Positions 1 to 6,130 of a DNA stretch of 9,624 nt are shown here, piece after piece. How positions within the stretch are numbered: position 1 is the first letter of the stretch; every line of letters starts with the position of its first letter. The translations under genes were made by a program, and so were the position numbers. Source of the stretch: an uncultured Verrucomicrobiota bacterium (GTDB lineage Bacteria; Verrucomicrobiota; Verrucomicrobiae; Opitutales; Opitutaceae); NCBI GenBank assembly GCA_946482165.1, contig CAMLQS010000192.1, positions 1 through 9,624 on the forward strand, given 5' to 3'. A model generated the notes under the pieces. It ran no database searches. It was not told the DNA's origin and was given only the letters and a program-made list of their open reading frames with translations.

Positions 1-6
1 GCCGAC

Positions 7-1425
7 ATGGCTTTACCCCTGCCCGGCCCCGGCCCGCTTGTCGCATTCTGTCTGACGGCCTGCCTGCACGCTTCCCGGCTTTTCTCCGCCGATCTTTATG
101 TCGCGCCCAATGGCACCGGCGATGCGGCCGGCACGCTCGCCGCGCCTGTCACGCTTGACCGCGCGCTGAGCCTCGTCGCCCCGGGGGATACGATCCATCT
201 CCGCGGCGGCGACTACGCCTTCTTCGCCCAGGTCACCATCGCCAAGGAAAACTCCGGCACGGCCGCGGCCCCGAAACGGCTCGTCGCCTACGCGCCGCCC
301 GACGCCCCGCCCGAACGTCCTCGTCTCGACTTCTCCGGCCAGTCCTACGCGAAAAACAACAACGTCCGCGGTCTTCAGCTCAACGGCGACTGGTGGCACG
401 TTCGCGGCCTCGAGGTCTTCGGCTCGGCCGACAACGGCATCTACGTCGGCGGCAGCCACAACGTCGTCGAACGGTGCGTCACCCATCACAACCGCGACAC
501 CGGCCTTCAGATCGGACGCGCCGCGGTGGTCGACGCCGATCCCGCCGCGTGGCCCTCGCACAACCTCATCCTCAACTGCGTATCACACGACAACTACGAC
601 GCCCCGCCGGGCGCGGGCGAAAACGCCGACGGCTTCGCCTGCAAGCTCACCACCGGCCCGGGCAACGTCTTCCGCGGCTGCGTGGCCCACCACAACATCG
701 ACGACGGCTGGGACCTCTACACCAAGATCAAAACGGGCGCCATCGGCGCCGTCGTGCTCGACCAATGCGTCGCCTACGCCAACGGCGCCCTCTCGGACGG
801 CGCCCAGAGCGCCAAGGGAGACCGCAACGGCTTCAAGCTCGGCGGCTCCAAGATCCCCGTTCCGCACGTCGTCACGCGCTGCATCGCATTCGGCAACGGC
901 AAGAACGGCTTCACCTGGAACAGCAACCCCGGGGCGATCCGCATGATCAACAACCTCGCCTGGGACAACGCGCAGGGGAACTTCAAGTTCGACGCGTCCG
1001 AGGCAATTTTCCTCAACAACCTCTCCTTCTTCACCGAGGGCCGCGCGCCGGGCAAAAGCGATCGCTACGGCGGCCCGTCGGGGGCGCCCACCGGCGCGAC
1101 CAACATCTTCTGGTCCACCGCGGGCAAGGTCCGCCATCGCAATGATCGCGGCCTCGTCGTCACCGCCGCCTCCTTCGTCTCGCTCGCGGCTCCGGCGGAC
1201 GGCGATTTTCCCCGCTCCCCCGACGGCTCGCTCGCGCTTGGCGATTTCGCCCGTCTCGTCGCCGGCTCGCCGCTCATCGACGCCGGCGCGCTCCCGCCCG
1301 CGGAGCTGCGCGCCGAGTTGCCCTACGATCCGGCGAGCGTCTACCGCGGCGCCCCCGATCTCGGCGCGCGCGAGACTTCCGCAACCGTCGCCGTGCCGGC
1401 AGCTCCCCAGGGGGAGAAACGCTGA
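7..1425 (+). CDS. secreted pectate lyase, family PL9-like, right-handed beta-helix
   Basis: Predicted secreted pectate lyase that cleaves de-esterified homogalacturonan by calcium-dependent beta-elimination. The 472-residue product has a hydrophobic leader (about 1-28), then the 'LYVAPNGTGD' / 'GDTIHLRGGDY' entry motif (about 30-70) typical of PL9 enzymes, then beta-helix rungs rich in Asn and Cys (about 120-345). The active-site residues known from Erwinia Pel9A (calcium ligands D209, D233, D234, D237; base K273) have counterparts at nearly the same spacing: D208 in ENADGF, D232/D233/D236 in NIDDGWDLY, and K277 in NGFKLGG. The catalytic site therefore looks intact. The leader lacks the usual positive n-region and the frame is open to the left edge, so the true start may lie outside the window. 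A lipobox-like LTAC (16-19) is possible but unconvincing. It converges with the response regulator gene. Family assignment is confident; exact substrate is inferred. Confidence 0.87.
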   Translation: MALPLPGPGPLVAFCLTACLHASRLFSADLYVAPNGTGDAAGTLAAPVTLDRALSLVAPGDTIHLRGGDYAFFAQVTIAKENSGTAAAPKRLVAYAPPDAPPERPRLDFSGQSYAKNNNVRGLQLNGDWWHVRGLEVFGSADNGIYVGGSHNVVERCVTHHNRDTGLQIGRAAVVDADPAAWPSHNLILNCVSHDNYDAPPGAGENADGFACKLTTGPGNVFRGCVAHHNIDDGWDLYTKIKTGAIGAVVLDQCVAYANGALSDGAQSAKGDRNGFKLGGSKIPVPHVVTRCIAFGNGKNGFTWNSNPGAIRMINNLAWDNAQGNFKFDASEAIFLNNLSFFTEGRAPGKSDRYGGPSGAPTGATNIFWSTAGKVRHRNDRGLVVTAASFVSLAAPADGDFPRSPDGSLALGDFARLVAGSPLIDAGALPPAELRAELPYDPASVYRGAPDLGARETSATVAVPAAPQGEKR

Positions 1426-1430
1426 GTTTA

Positions 1431-1581
1431 AACCGCTAAATTTCGCGAATCACCGCTAAATCGAACCGCAGAATATCCACGGTGGACGCCACAGCCGACT
1501 TCGCACCCCGGGTGACGAAACGGGGCGGAAGGCAGATCAATCCGCTGCAAATTTAGCGGGATTTAGCGGCCATTAGCGGTT
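1431..1581. repeat. inverted pair of 10-bp-phased CCGCTAAAT / ATTTAGCGG repeats
   Basis: The gap between the convergent lyase and regulator genes holds short repeats. The left arm has ccgctaaat at 1433-1441 and 1453-1461, with a degenerate unit (tcgcgaatca) between them in the same 10-bp phase. The right arm has tagcgg at 1554, 1564 and 1574, exactly 10 bp apart. The arms are reverse complements: ccgctaaattt at 1433-1443 matches aaatttagcgg at 1549-1559 perfectly, and aaccgcta at 1431-1438 matches tagcggtt at 1574-1581. A nested pairing (1433-1441 with 1561-1569, and 1453-1461 with 1551-1559) gives a long-looped cruciform or hairpin. It could be an intergenic repetitive element, a bidirectional transcription end, or a protein-binding array; the sequence alone does not decide. 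Confidence 0.7.
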
Positions 1582-1610
1582 CTATCTCTGCGGCTCGGAA
1601 TTCAGACTCT

Positions 1611-1655
1611 AGACGCTTCGCGATCTTCGAATCGTCCCTCGCGTCTTCGCGTCAA
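1611..1655. repeat. degenerate CTTCGCG-type short repeats
   Basis: This short stretch beside the TAGCGG array repeats variants of cttcgcg/cttcga/cctcgcg (exact cttcgcg at 1616-1622 and 1645-1651, degenerate copies between). It lies just downstream of the response regulator stop and has no coding potential that matches neighbours. It may be a decayed part of the same intergenic repeat element as 1431-1581. Function unknown. Confidence 0.35.
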
Positions 1656-1680
1656 AGCCCGAATTCGTCGAGGGCTGTCA

Positions 1681-2376
1681 TCAGCCGTGGCCGGCGCGGC
1701 CGCCGCCGCCCATGTATTTCGCGATGGCTTCGGCGCGGGAGTGGACGTGCATCTTCTCGTAAATGTTTTTCAGGTAGCTGCGAATCGTCTCCACGCTGAG
1801 TGAAAGCCGGTCGGCAATCTCCTTGTTTCCGAGGCCGCGGGCGATCAGGCCCAGCACCTCCGTCTCGCGTTGGCTGAGCCGCTTGGCCTCGTCCGCCGGC
1901 TTGGCGCGGCGCCGAAAAAAATCCGCCACGCGCCGGGCGATGCCGCTCGTCATGGGCACCCCTCCTTGCCTCACGTCCAACAGGCCCCGGCGCAACTCCT
2001 CCGGCGGGCAATGCTTCAGCAGGTAGCCATCCGCCCCGGCCTCGAGCGCCGGAAACACCAATTCCTCATCGTCGGACGACGTGAGAATCACGATCTGACA
2101 ACGCGGAAGCAGTTCCTTCAGGCGCGCGGTGCATTCGATGCCCGTCATGCGCGAGAGATAGATGTCCATGAGGACGACGTCCGGGCGGAGTTCGGGCAGC
2201 CGTTTCAACGCCTCCTCTCCGCTGGCGCAGGCCGCCACACAGGCGAAGCCTTCGAGCGAATCCAGCAATCGCACGAGCTCCGCCCGGACGCCGTCCAGGT
2301 CCTCGACCACCGCGACGCGGCAATGCCCCGCCGTGCCGGCGTCGGGGAAATCGGAGGGCTGTGAGGTTGAAGCCAA
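1681..2376 (-). CDS. NarL/FixJ-family response regulator (REC + LuxR-type HTH)
   Basis: Cytoplasmic two-component response regulator of 231 residues. The receiver domain (about 18-135) has the acidic pair E25/D26, the phospho-acceptor D71 in VVLMDIYLS, the switch threonine T99 in VILTSS, and K121 in YLLKH. The LuxR/GerE DNA-binding domain (about 166-222) has the usual SQRETEVLGLIARG and NKEIADRLSLSVETIRSY signature. The C-terminus is a short Gly-rich tail. The only plausible start in frame is TTG at 2376; the frame is closed by a stop near 2443, no ATG or GTG lies between, and no clear Shine-Dalgarno precedes it. The gene follows GH27 by 121 bp on the same strand. Its natural partner is probably the HisKA_3 kinase at 6131-7438, since NarL-type regulators pair with that kinase class, but the pairing is inferred. 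Its targets are unknown. Confidence 0.93.
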   Translation of the reverse strand: MASTSQPSDFPDAGTAGHCRVAVVEDLDGVRAELVRLLDSLEGFACVAACASGEEALKRLPELRPDVVLMDIYLSRMTGIECTARLKELLPRCQIVILTSSDDEELVFPALEAGADGYLLKHCPPEELRRGLLDVRQGGVPMTSGIARRVADFFRRRAKPADEAKRLSQRETEVLGLIARGLGNKEIADRLSLSVETIRSYLKNIYEKMHVHSRAEAIAKYMGGGGRAGHG

Positions 2377-2471
2377 GGAAGAAGGAGAGACGGCGACAGG
2401 GAACAGCTTCGCTATCCGAAGGTGAACGACGGCACCCGGTCTTCAAGCTCGGCGAAGTGCAACGGACAGCA

Positions 2472-2493
2472 CGGCGAGCCGTCCCTCTCGCCG
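2472..2493 (-). terminator. possible hairpin after the GH27 gene
   Basis: A 7-bp perfect stem (cggcgag 2472-2478 with ctcgccg 2487-2493, 8-nt loop) lies immediately after the GH27 stop codon. A second small stem (2491-2496 with 2502-2507) overlaps the stop itself. No T-run follows on the minus strand, so intrinsic termination is doubtful and readthrough into the response regulator is possible. Confidence 0.2.
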
Positions 2494-2497
2494 CCGA

Positions 2498-4924
2498 CTA
2501 CCGGCGGAGCCGATAAAAGCGCCTCGGGCCGCTCAGCGTGACGGTCGTTGCATTTCCGGTCGGTTGAGGGTCGGCCGGCGCCCAGCTCTGCAAGTCCGAA
2601 CTCTCTTCGAGCACGGTCTCGCCCAAGCCTCCCGGCCAAGAGAGCTCGATCGCGCCCGGAGTCGCGCCGATCGCGATGGCGACCGGCGTGCTCGGCAGTG
2701 GGTCGACACGCGGCACCACTTGGAAACCCGCGATGCCGCCCCACTCGTCGTTGTCGCGCATCTGCACGTAGACCGTCTGCGTGTCGCCGCTCAGGCCGCG
2801 GAAGACAGCGTAATTGGCCGCCGGATAATTCGCGGAATTCGTCTCCGTGGTCTGCGTCAGAAGGGCGTTCGTCCCGGCAATGCTCGCCGGTCCCATGCTC
2901 TTGAAGTGATAGGTGGTGGAACCGTCGCTCACCGCGCCTTCGCGATCCGCGGCGTCGGCCGAGAAATAGACGACCACGTCGTAGTAGCCGTGAGGTATCT
3001 CGGAGATCGTCACGGAGGAGCGCGTGACCGGCGGATTCCAGCCGGCGGGACCGGCGTTGAGGTAGCCGTTGAGCAGGCGCTTGTTCGCGCGGCCGTCGCC
3101 GTCGAGCGCGGGCGAACTGCCCTGGATGCTCCACGTATTGTAGGAACTATAGCTGATATCGAGGGTGGTCGCGCTGCCGAGGCTGTCGACAAGGTCGGTG
3201 CGAGGATCGTTGGGCCAGGAATTGTTCCAGTTGGCCACCGGCTCGGCGCCGGCGATGTTTGCGGCGGCGAGCGTGCCGAAGCGGTCGTAGTTCCAGCTCA
3301 CGGTCTGCGGCGCGCCGGCGGGGCGAATGGCACGGGCTCCGGAGTCGGGCGTCTCCTGCCCGGACACGATCGCGGAGACGACGTAGTAATAGGTCGTGCC
3401 GTTCGTCAGGCCGATATCGGTCCACGTCGTGTCGACGAGGTTGTCGGCGACGACGGTGAACGGGCCGGCCTCCGCGGCGGAGCGTTTCACGCGGTAGGCG
3501 GTGGCGGCCGCGATGGCGTCCCAGGCAAGTATGGCCGCGGTGTCGCCAGGGGCGGCGGCCGTGATCCACGGAGTCGGGAGCGCCACGCCGCTGAGGCGGT
3601 AGAGTCCCGCTCCATGCGAGGCGATGCTCCGCGAGAAAGTGCCGGTGAAGGAGCCGAGGTCGGCCTTGTCCCAAATGGAGCGGACCTGCGCCGCGCCGGA
3701 ATAACCGAGCGTGGAAAGCGCGACGGGCACGCTGGCGGCGGCGGATCCGGTGTTGAAGAGCGCGAGGTATTTGTCGCCCGAGTCCTCGTCGTCCGCGGTC
3801 CATGCGACGAGATCGCCGGTGCGGAAAAGCTGGCGGTTGCGGGTGCTGCGCTGGTTGACGGCGAGCGCTTCGTCGTTCGTGAGAAGCGAGAGCGTGGCGG
3901 CGTCCATCTGCGTCATGTCGCCGCCGTGAATGAGCGGGGAGCGCGCGATGGACCAGAGGCTCATGAGCGTGTATTGCTCGGCGGTGGTGAACCGCGTGGC
4001 GCGACCGGTGCCGGAGACGGTGCCCGCCTCCACTTTGCCGATCGGCAGCATGTCGGCGTCGGGAAAGTGGCCCGGCCCCCGATACGGCGTCCAATCGTGG
4101 AGGCGTTTGAACTGCGCCAGGAGGGCGGCCCAGGTGTCCCAGAAGTCGTCGCTGATGCGCCACTGGTTGGCGTGGGCCGCGACGTGCTCACCGCTGCCGA
4201 GCGGCGTCTCGCCGGGCGAGGTGCTGAACACGATGGGACGGCCGGTCTTGTCGATGGCTCGGCGGATGGCCTCGATCTCCTTGCGGTGGTAGGGGCGGCT
4301 CAGGTCGTCGATCTTCACGAAGTCCACCTCCCACGAGGCGACGAGCTCGAAGATCGAGTCGTAGTAGGCCTGCGCGCCGGGCTTGTCCATGTCCACGCCA
4401 TACATGTCGGGGTTCCACGAGCAGGTGCTGTTCGTGTCGGCGATGTCCTTCGCGGTGTAGTCGGTGCCTTTCACGGGCAGGTCTTGCTGCCAGGCCTGGC
4501 GAGGGATGCCGCGCATCATGTGGATGCCGAACTTGAGGCCCTTCGCGTGAACGTAGTCGGCGAGCGGCTTGAAGCCCGCGCCTCCGGCCGCGGAGGGGAA
4601 GCGATTGGTGGCGGGGGTGAGACGGCCCCACGCGTCCATCACGTGCGTGGCGGCGGGGTTGTAGTTAAAGCCGGTCGCGTTGGGCTCATACCATTGGATG
4701 TCGACGGTGATGAGGCTCCAGCCGTGCGAAAGGAGGTTGGCGGCCATGTAGTCCGCCTGCGCCTTGGTTCGCTCCTCGTTCACGGCGGTGCCGTAGAAAT
4801 CCCAGCTGTTCCAGCCGAGGATCGGGCGTTCGGCCCAGGAGTGGAAAACCGGGGCGGAGCGCAGGGGCAGCAACGACGCGCCTGCGAGGAGCAGGCATGT
4901 GGCAAGACGGCGAAACGAAGGCAT
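2498..4924 (-). CDS. secreted GH27 glycosidase (alpha-galactosidase-like) with Fn3 and C-terminal modules
   Basis: Predicted exported retaining glycosidase, 808 residues from the ATG at 4924. That start gives a good signal peptide (about 1-23, MPSFRRLATCLLLAG...); the in-frame extension to 5062 looks non-coding and precedes it without a leader. The GH27 barrel (about 30-345) opens with ILGWNSWDFYG. The nucleophile is D206 in DFVKIDD and the acid/base D260 in WRISDDFWDTW, matching family spacing (Arg plus four). A beta-sandwich (about 360-446) follows, then Fn3 (about 452-537), then a roughly 200-residue domain (541-737) homologous to the neighbouring PEP-CTERM protein, then a C-terminal module (741-808) ending in FYRLRR. 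GH27 includes alpha-galactosidases, alpha-N-acetylgalactosaminidases and beta-L-arabinopyranosidases, so specificity is uncertain; the nearby pectate lyase makes a pectin side chain a reasonable guess. No clear Shine-Dalgarno is seen. Confidence 0.88.
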   Translation of the reverse strand: MPSFRRLATCLLLAGASLLPLRSAPVFHSWAERPILGWNSWDFYGTAVNEERTKAQADYMAANLLSHGWSLITVDIQWYEPNATGFNYNPAATHVMDAWGRLTPATNRFPSAAGGAGFKPLADYVHAKGLKFGIHMMRGIPRQAWQQDLPVKGTDYTAKDIADTNSTCSWNPDMYGVDMDKPGAQAYYDSIFELVASWEVDFVKIDDLSRPYHRKEIEAIRRAIDKTGRPIVFSTSPGETPLGSGEHVAAHANQWRISDDFWDTWAALLAQFKRLHDWTPYRGPGHFPDADMLPIGKVEAGTVSGTGRATRFTTAEQYTLMSLWSIARSPLIHGGDMTQMDAATLSLLTNDEALAVNQRSTRNRQLFRTGDLVAWTADDEDSGDKYLALFNTGSAAASVPVALSTLGYSGAAQVRSIWDKADLGSFTGTFSRSIASHGAGLYRLSGVALPTPWITAAAPGDTAAILAWDAIAAATAYRVKRSAAEAGPFTVVADNLVDTTWTDIGLTNGTTYYYVVSAIVSGQETPDSGARAIRPAGAPQTVSWNYDRFGTLAAANIAGAEPVANWNNSWPNDPRTDLVDSLGSATTLDISYSSYNTWSIQGSSPALDGDGRANKRLLNGYLNAGPAGWNPPVTRSSVTISEIPHGYYDVVVYFSADAADREGAVSDGSTTYHFKSMGPASIAGTNALLTQTTETNSANYPAANYAVFRGLSGDTQTVYVQMRDNDEWGGIAGFQVVPRVDPLPSTPVAIAIGATPGAIELSWPGGLGETVLEESSDLQSWAPADPQPTGNATTVTLSGPRRFYRLRR
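2730..2767 (-). repeat. 38-bp identical copy A (shared with 5253-5290)
   Basis: This part of the GH27 gene, coding for the VQMRDNDEWGGIAG region of the shared domain, is identical base for base to 5253-5290 in the PEP-CTERM gene. Flanking bases differ on both sides. Both copies are in the same orientation and frame, so this is a trace of domain duplication, conversion or strong constraint rather than a mobile repeat. Confidence 0.8.
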
Positions 4925-5000
4925 GGCGGGCAAGGGACGCGGGGAAAAGGGTTGGCTCCGACGCTCAGGCGCGGCGGGAAGAGGCACGGCGGCGGAACGT

Positions 5001-5006
5001 ATTCTA
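5001..5006 (-). promoter_or_regulatory. candidate -10 element for the GH27 gene
   Basis: An AT-rich island stands out in GC-rich sequence between the hairpin at 5077-5105 and the GH27 start. On the minus strand it contains TAGAAT (five of six bases of TATAAT) about 77 nt before the ATG. No good -35 hexamer sits at the usual distance, so an alternative sigma factor or activator would be needed. This is a weak call based on composition and position. Confidence 0.22.
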
Positions 5007-5076
5007 ATAATCCATACACACGACCGGGGGTATCGGTCCTCCGGTGAATGCGAGGGCGCCAAGGGTGGCGAACGAA

Positions 5077-5105
5077 AGACCGGCGTCGAAGGCCGACGCC
5101 GGTCT
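5077..5105 (-). terminator. intrinsic terminator of the PEP-CTERM gene
   Basis: A perfect 12-bp inverted repeat (agaccggcgtcg at 5077-5088 with cgacgccggtct at 5094-5105, 5-nt loop) lies 44 nt past the stop codon at 5150. On the minus strand the stem runs straight into TTCGTT, a short T-rich tail. It should separate the PEP-CTERM transcript from the GH27 gene. The stem is certain; termination is inferred. Confidence 0.65.
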
Positions 5106-5149
5106 CGAAGATAGCTGGTGGCGGGTTCGAATTTTCCGGCTCAGCCGGC

Positions 5150-5902
5150 TCAAGCGCGGCGGCGGCGACGGGTCAACGCGGCGAGAAGGACGGCCACGCC
5201 GCCCAGGGAGGCGGCCGAAGCGGGTTCGGGGACGGAGACGAGCTGGAAGCCGGCGATGCCGCCCCACTCGTCGTTGTCGCGCATCTGCACCGTGATGGTC
5301 TGGCTCGCGCCGCTCAGGCCCGAGAAGACGGCGTAGTTGGCGCTCGTGGTGTAAAGGCCGGCGGTGTCCACGGTGCCGGCGAGGATGGCGCTGCTCCCGC
5401 TCACGCTCGCGGCGCCGACGGTGTTGAAGTAGTAGGTCGTGGCGCCGTCGGTGACGCTGCCTTCACGCCCGGCGACGTCGGCGGAGAAATAGACGATGAT
5501 GTCGTAGAGCGCGTAGTCGATCTGGCTGATCGCGACGCTCGAATGCGTGATCGGAGGGTTCCAGCCGGCCGGCCCTGAGTTGAGGTAGCCGTTCAGCAAT
5601 TCGCGGTTGTAGGTGCCGTCGCCATCCACGCCCGGATGCGAGCCGGTGACGTTCCAAGTATTGAAAGACTGGTAGGCGAGGTCGACCGTCGTGGCCGCGC
5701 CGGTGTCGTCGACAAGATTGGTGGTCGGATTGGCGGGCCAAGAGTTGTTCCAGTTGGCGACGGGAACGACGCCGGCGACATTGGTGCCGGTGACCGTGCC
5801 GTTGCTGTCATAGTTCCAGCTCACGACCGAGGCGGAGGCGAGGCCGGCCGAAAGGCCGAGCAGGGCGAGGAGGTGAAGAGAAGCGGACAGGGCGGGTTTC
5901 AT
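5150..5902 (-). CDS. PEP-CTERM surface protein made of the GH27-associated domain
   Basis: Predicted exported protein of 250 residues, probably processed and anchored by an exosortase. A signal peptide (1-24 or so, MKPALSASLHLLALLGLSAG) is followed by a single domain (about 26-222) starting VSWNYD and containing VANWNNSWP, LLNGYLN, YDIIVYFSAD and RDNDEWGGIAGF. A standard PEP-CTERM tail follows: VPEP at 224-227, a hydrophobic stretch 229-243, and a terminal RRRRR cluster. The ATG at 5902 is chosen because it gives a clean leader; the frame extends to 6049 without one. The domain aligns with the C-terminal part of the adjacent GH27 enzyme at roughly 60% identity, so a glycan-binding or matrix role is plausible but unproven. 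No catalytic motif is recognised. It is likely a separate transcript: a promoter candidate lies upstream and a strong hairpin downstream. Confidence 0.85.
   Translation of the reverse strand: MKPALSASLHLLALLGLSAGLASASVVSWNYDSNGTVTGTNVAGVVPVANWNNSWPANPTTNLVDDTGAATTVDLAYQSFNTWNVTGSHPGVDGDGTYNRELLNGYLNSGPAGWNPPITHSSVAISQIDYALYDIIVYFSADVAGREGSVTDGATTYYFNTVGAASVSGSSAILAGTVDTAGLYTTSANYAVFSGLSGASQTITVQMRDNDEWGGIAGFQLVSVPEPASAASLGGVAVLLAALTRRRRRA
5253..5290 (-). repeat. 38-bp identical copy B (shared with 2730-2767)
   Basis: Identical to 2730-2767 in the GH27 gene, in the same orientation and reading frame, coding for the most conserved part of the shared domain (RDNDEWGGIAG). The match stops abruptly at both ends. 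Confidence 0.8.
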
Positions 5903-5966
5903 CGATTTTGAGGTTTGAAGAACCCGCCGTGCCGGCCGGACGCGACGCGACTCGCGGGTCGACGCC

Positions 5967-5995
5967 ATCATACCAGCGCGCGCCGTCCGGCCCAA
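5967..5995 (-). promoter_or_regulatory. candidate sigma-70-like promoter for the PEP-CTERM gene
   Basis: On the minus strand TTGGGC (5995-5990) and TATGAT (5972-5967) are separated by exactly 17 bp. The -10 matches consensus at five of six positions, the -35 at three of six. The predicted transcript start near 5960 leaves a leader of about 58 nt before the ATG at 5902. Spacing and placement are good but the -35 is weak. Confidence 0.4.
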
Positions 5996-6090
5996 TACCC
6001 GCAGATGAGGGTAATGCCGCCCCTCCCCCGGCCCGACGGCGCGGTTCACGCCTCGTTCATGCCGACCCGCCGCGGGAGATCGAAGCCTGC

Positions 6091-6114
6091 GCGGCGCCGG
6101 CCGATCGGCACCGC
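6091..6114 (-). terminator. possible hairpin after the sensor kinase gene
   Basis: A 9-bp stem (6091-6099 with 6106-6114, one G-U wobble when read as minus-strand RNA, 6-nt loop) begins 16 nt after the kinase stop. It is GC-rich and lacks a T-run, so it may slow or end transcription only with help from a factor. Confidence 0.25.
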
Positions 6115-6130
6115 CGAATCCGGGATGCCG

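Noticed and set aside
52..63. Lipobox (LTAC) making the pectate lyase a lipoprotein
   Set aside because: The leader lacks a positive n-region in this window and a type I cleavage site near residue 28 is equally likely; the true N-terminus may be missing.
1431..1581. CRISPR array reading of the phased repeats
   Set aside because: Units are about 9 bp with 1-11 nt between them and occur in both orientations; there are no spacers of suitable length and no cas genes.
1656..1676. Small hairpin (agccc/gggct) after the response regulator stop as a terminator
   Set aside because: Only a 5-bp stem with an 11-nt loop and three T residues; too weak to call.
2564..5047. 827-codon open frame on the plus strand opposite the GH27 gene
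   Set aside because: It is a shadow of a GC-rich gene with strong codon bias. Its product is Arg/Gly/Val-rich with no recognisable domain, whereas the minus-strand frame has a signal peptide and complete GH27 motifs.
4925..5062. 46-residue N-terminal extension of the GH27 gene to 5062
   Set aside because: It would bury the signal peptide and would run through the AT-rich promoter-like island; the ATG at 4924 gives a standard leader.
5903..6049. 49-residue N-terminal extension of the PEP-CTERM gene to 6049
   Set aside because: It is Arg-rich, precedes a clean signal peptide, and overlaps the promoter candidate.
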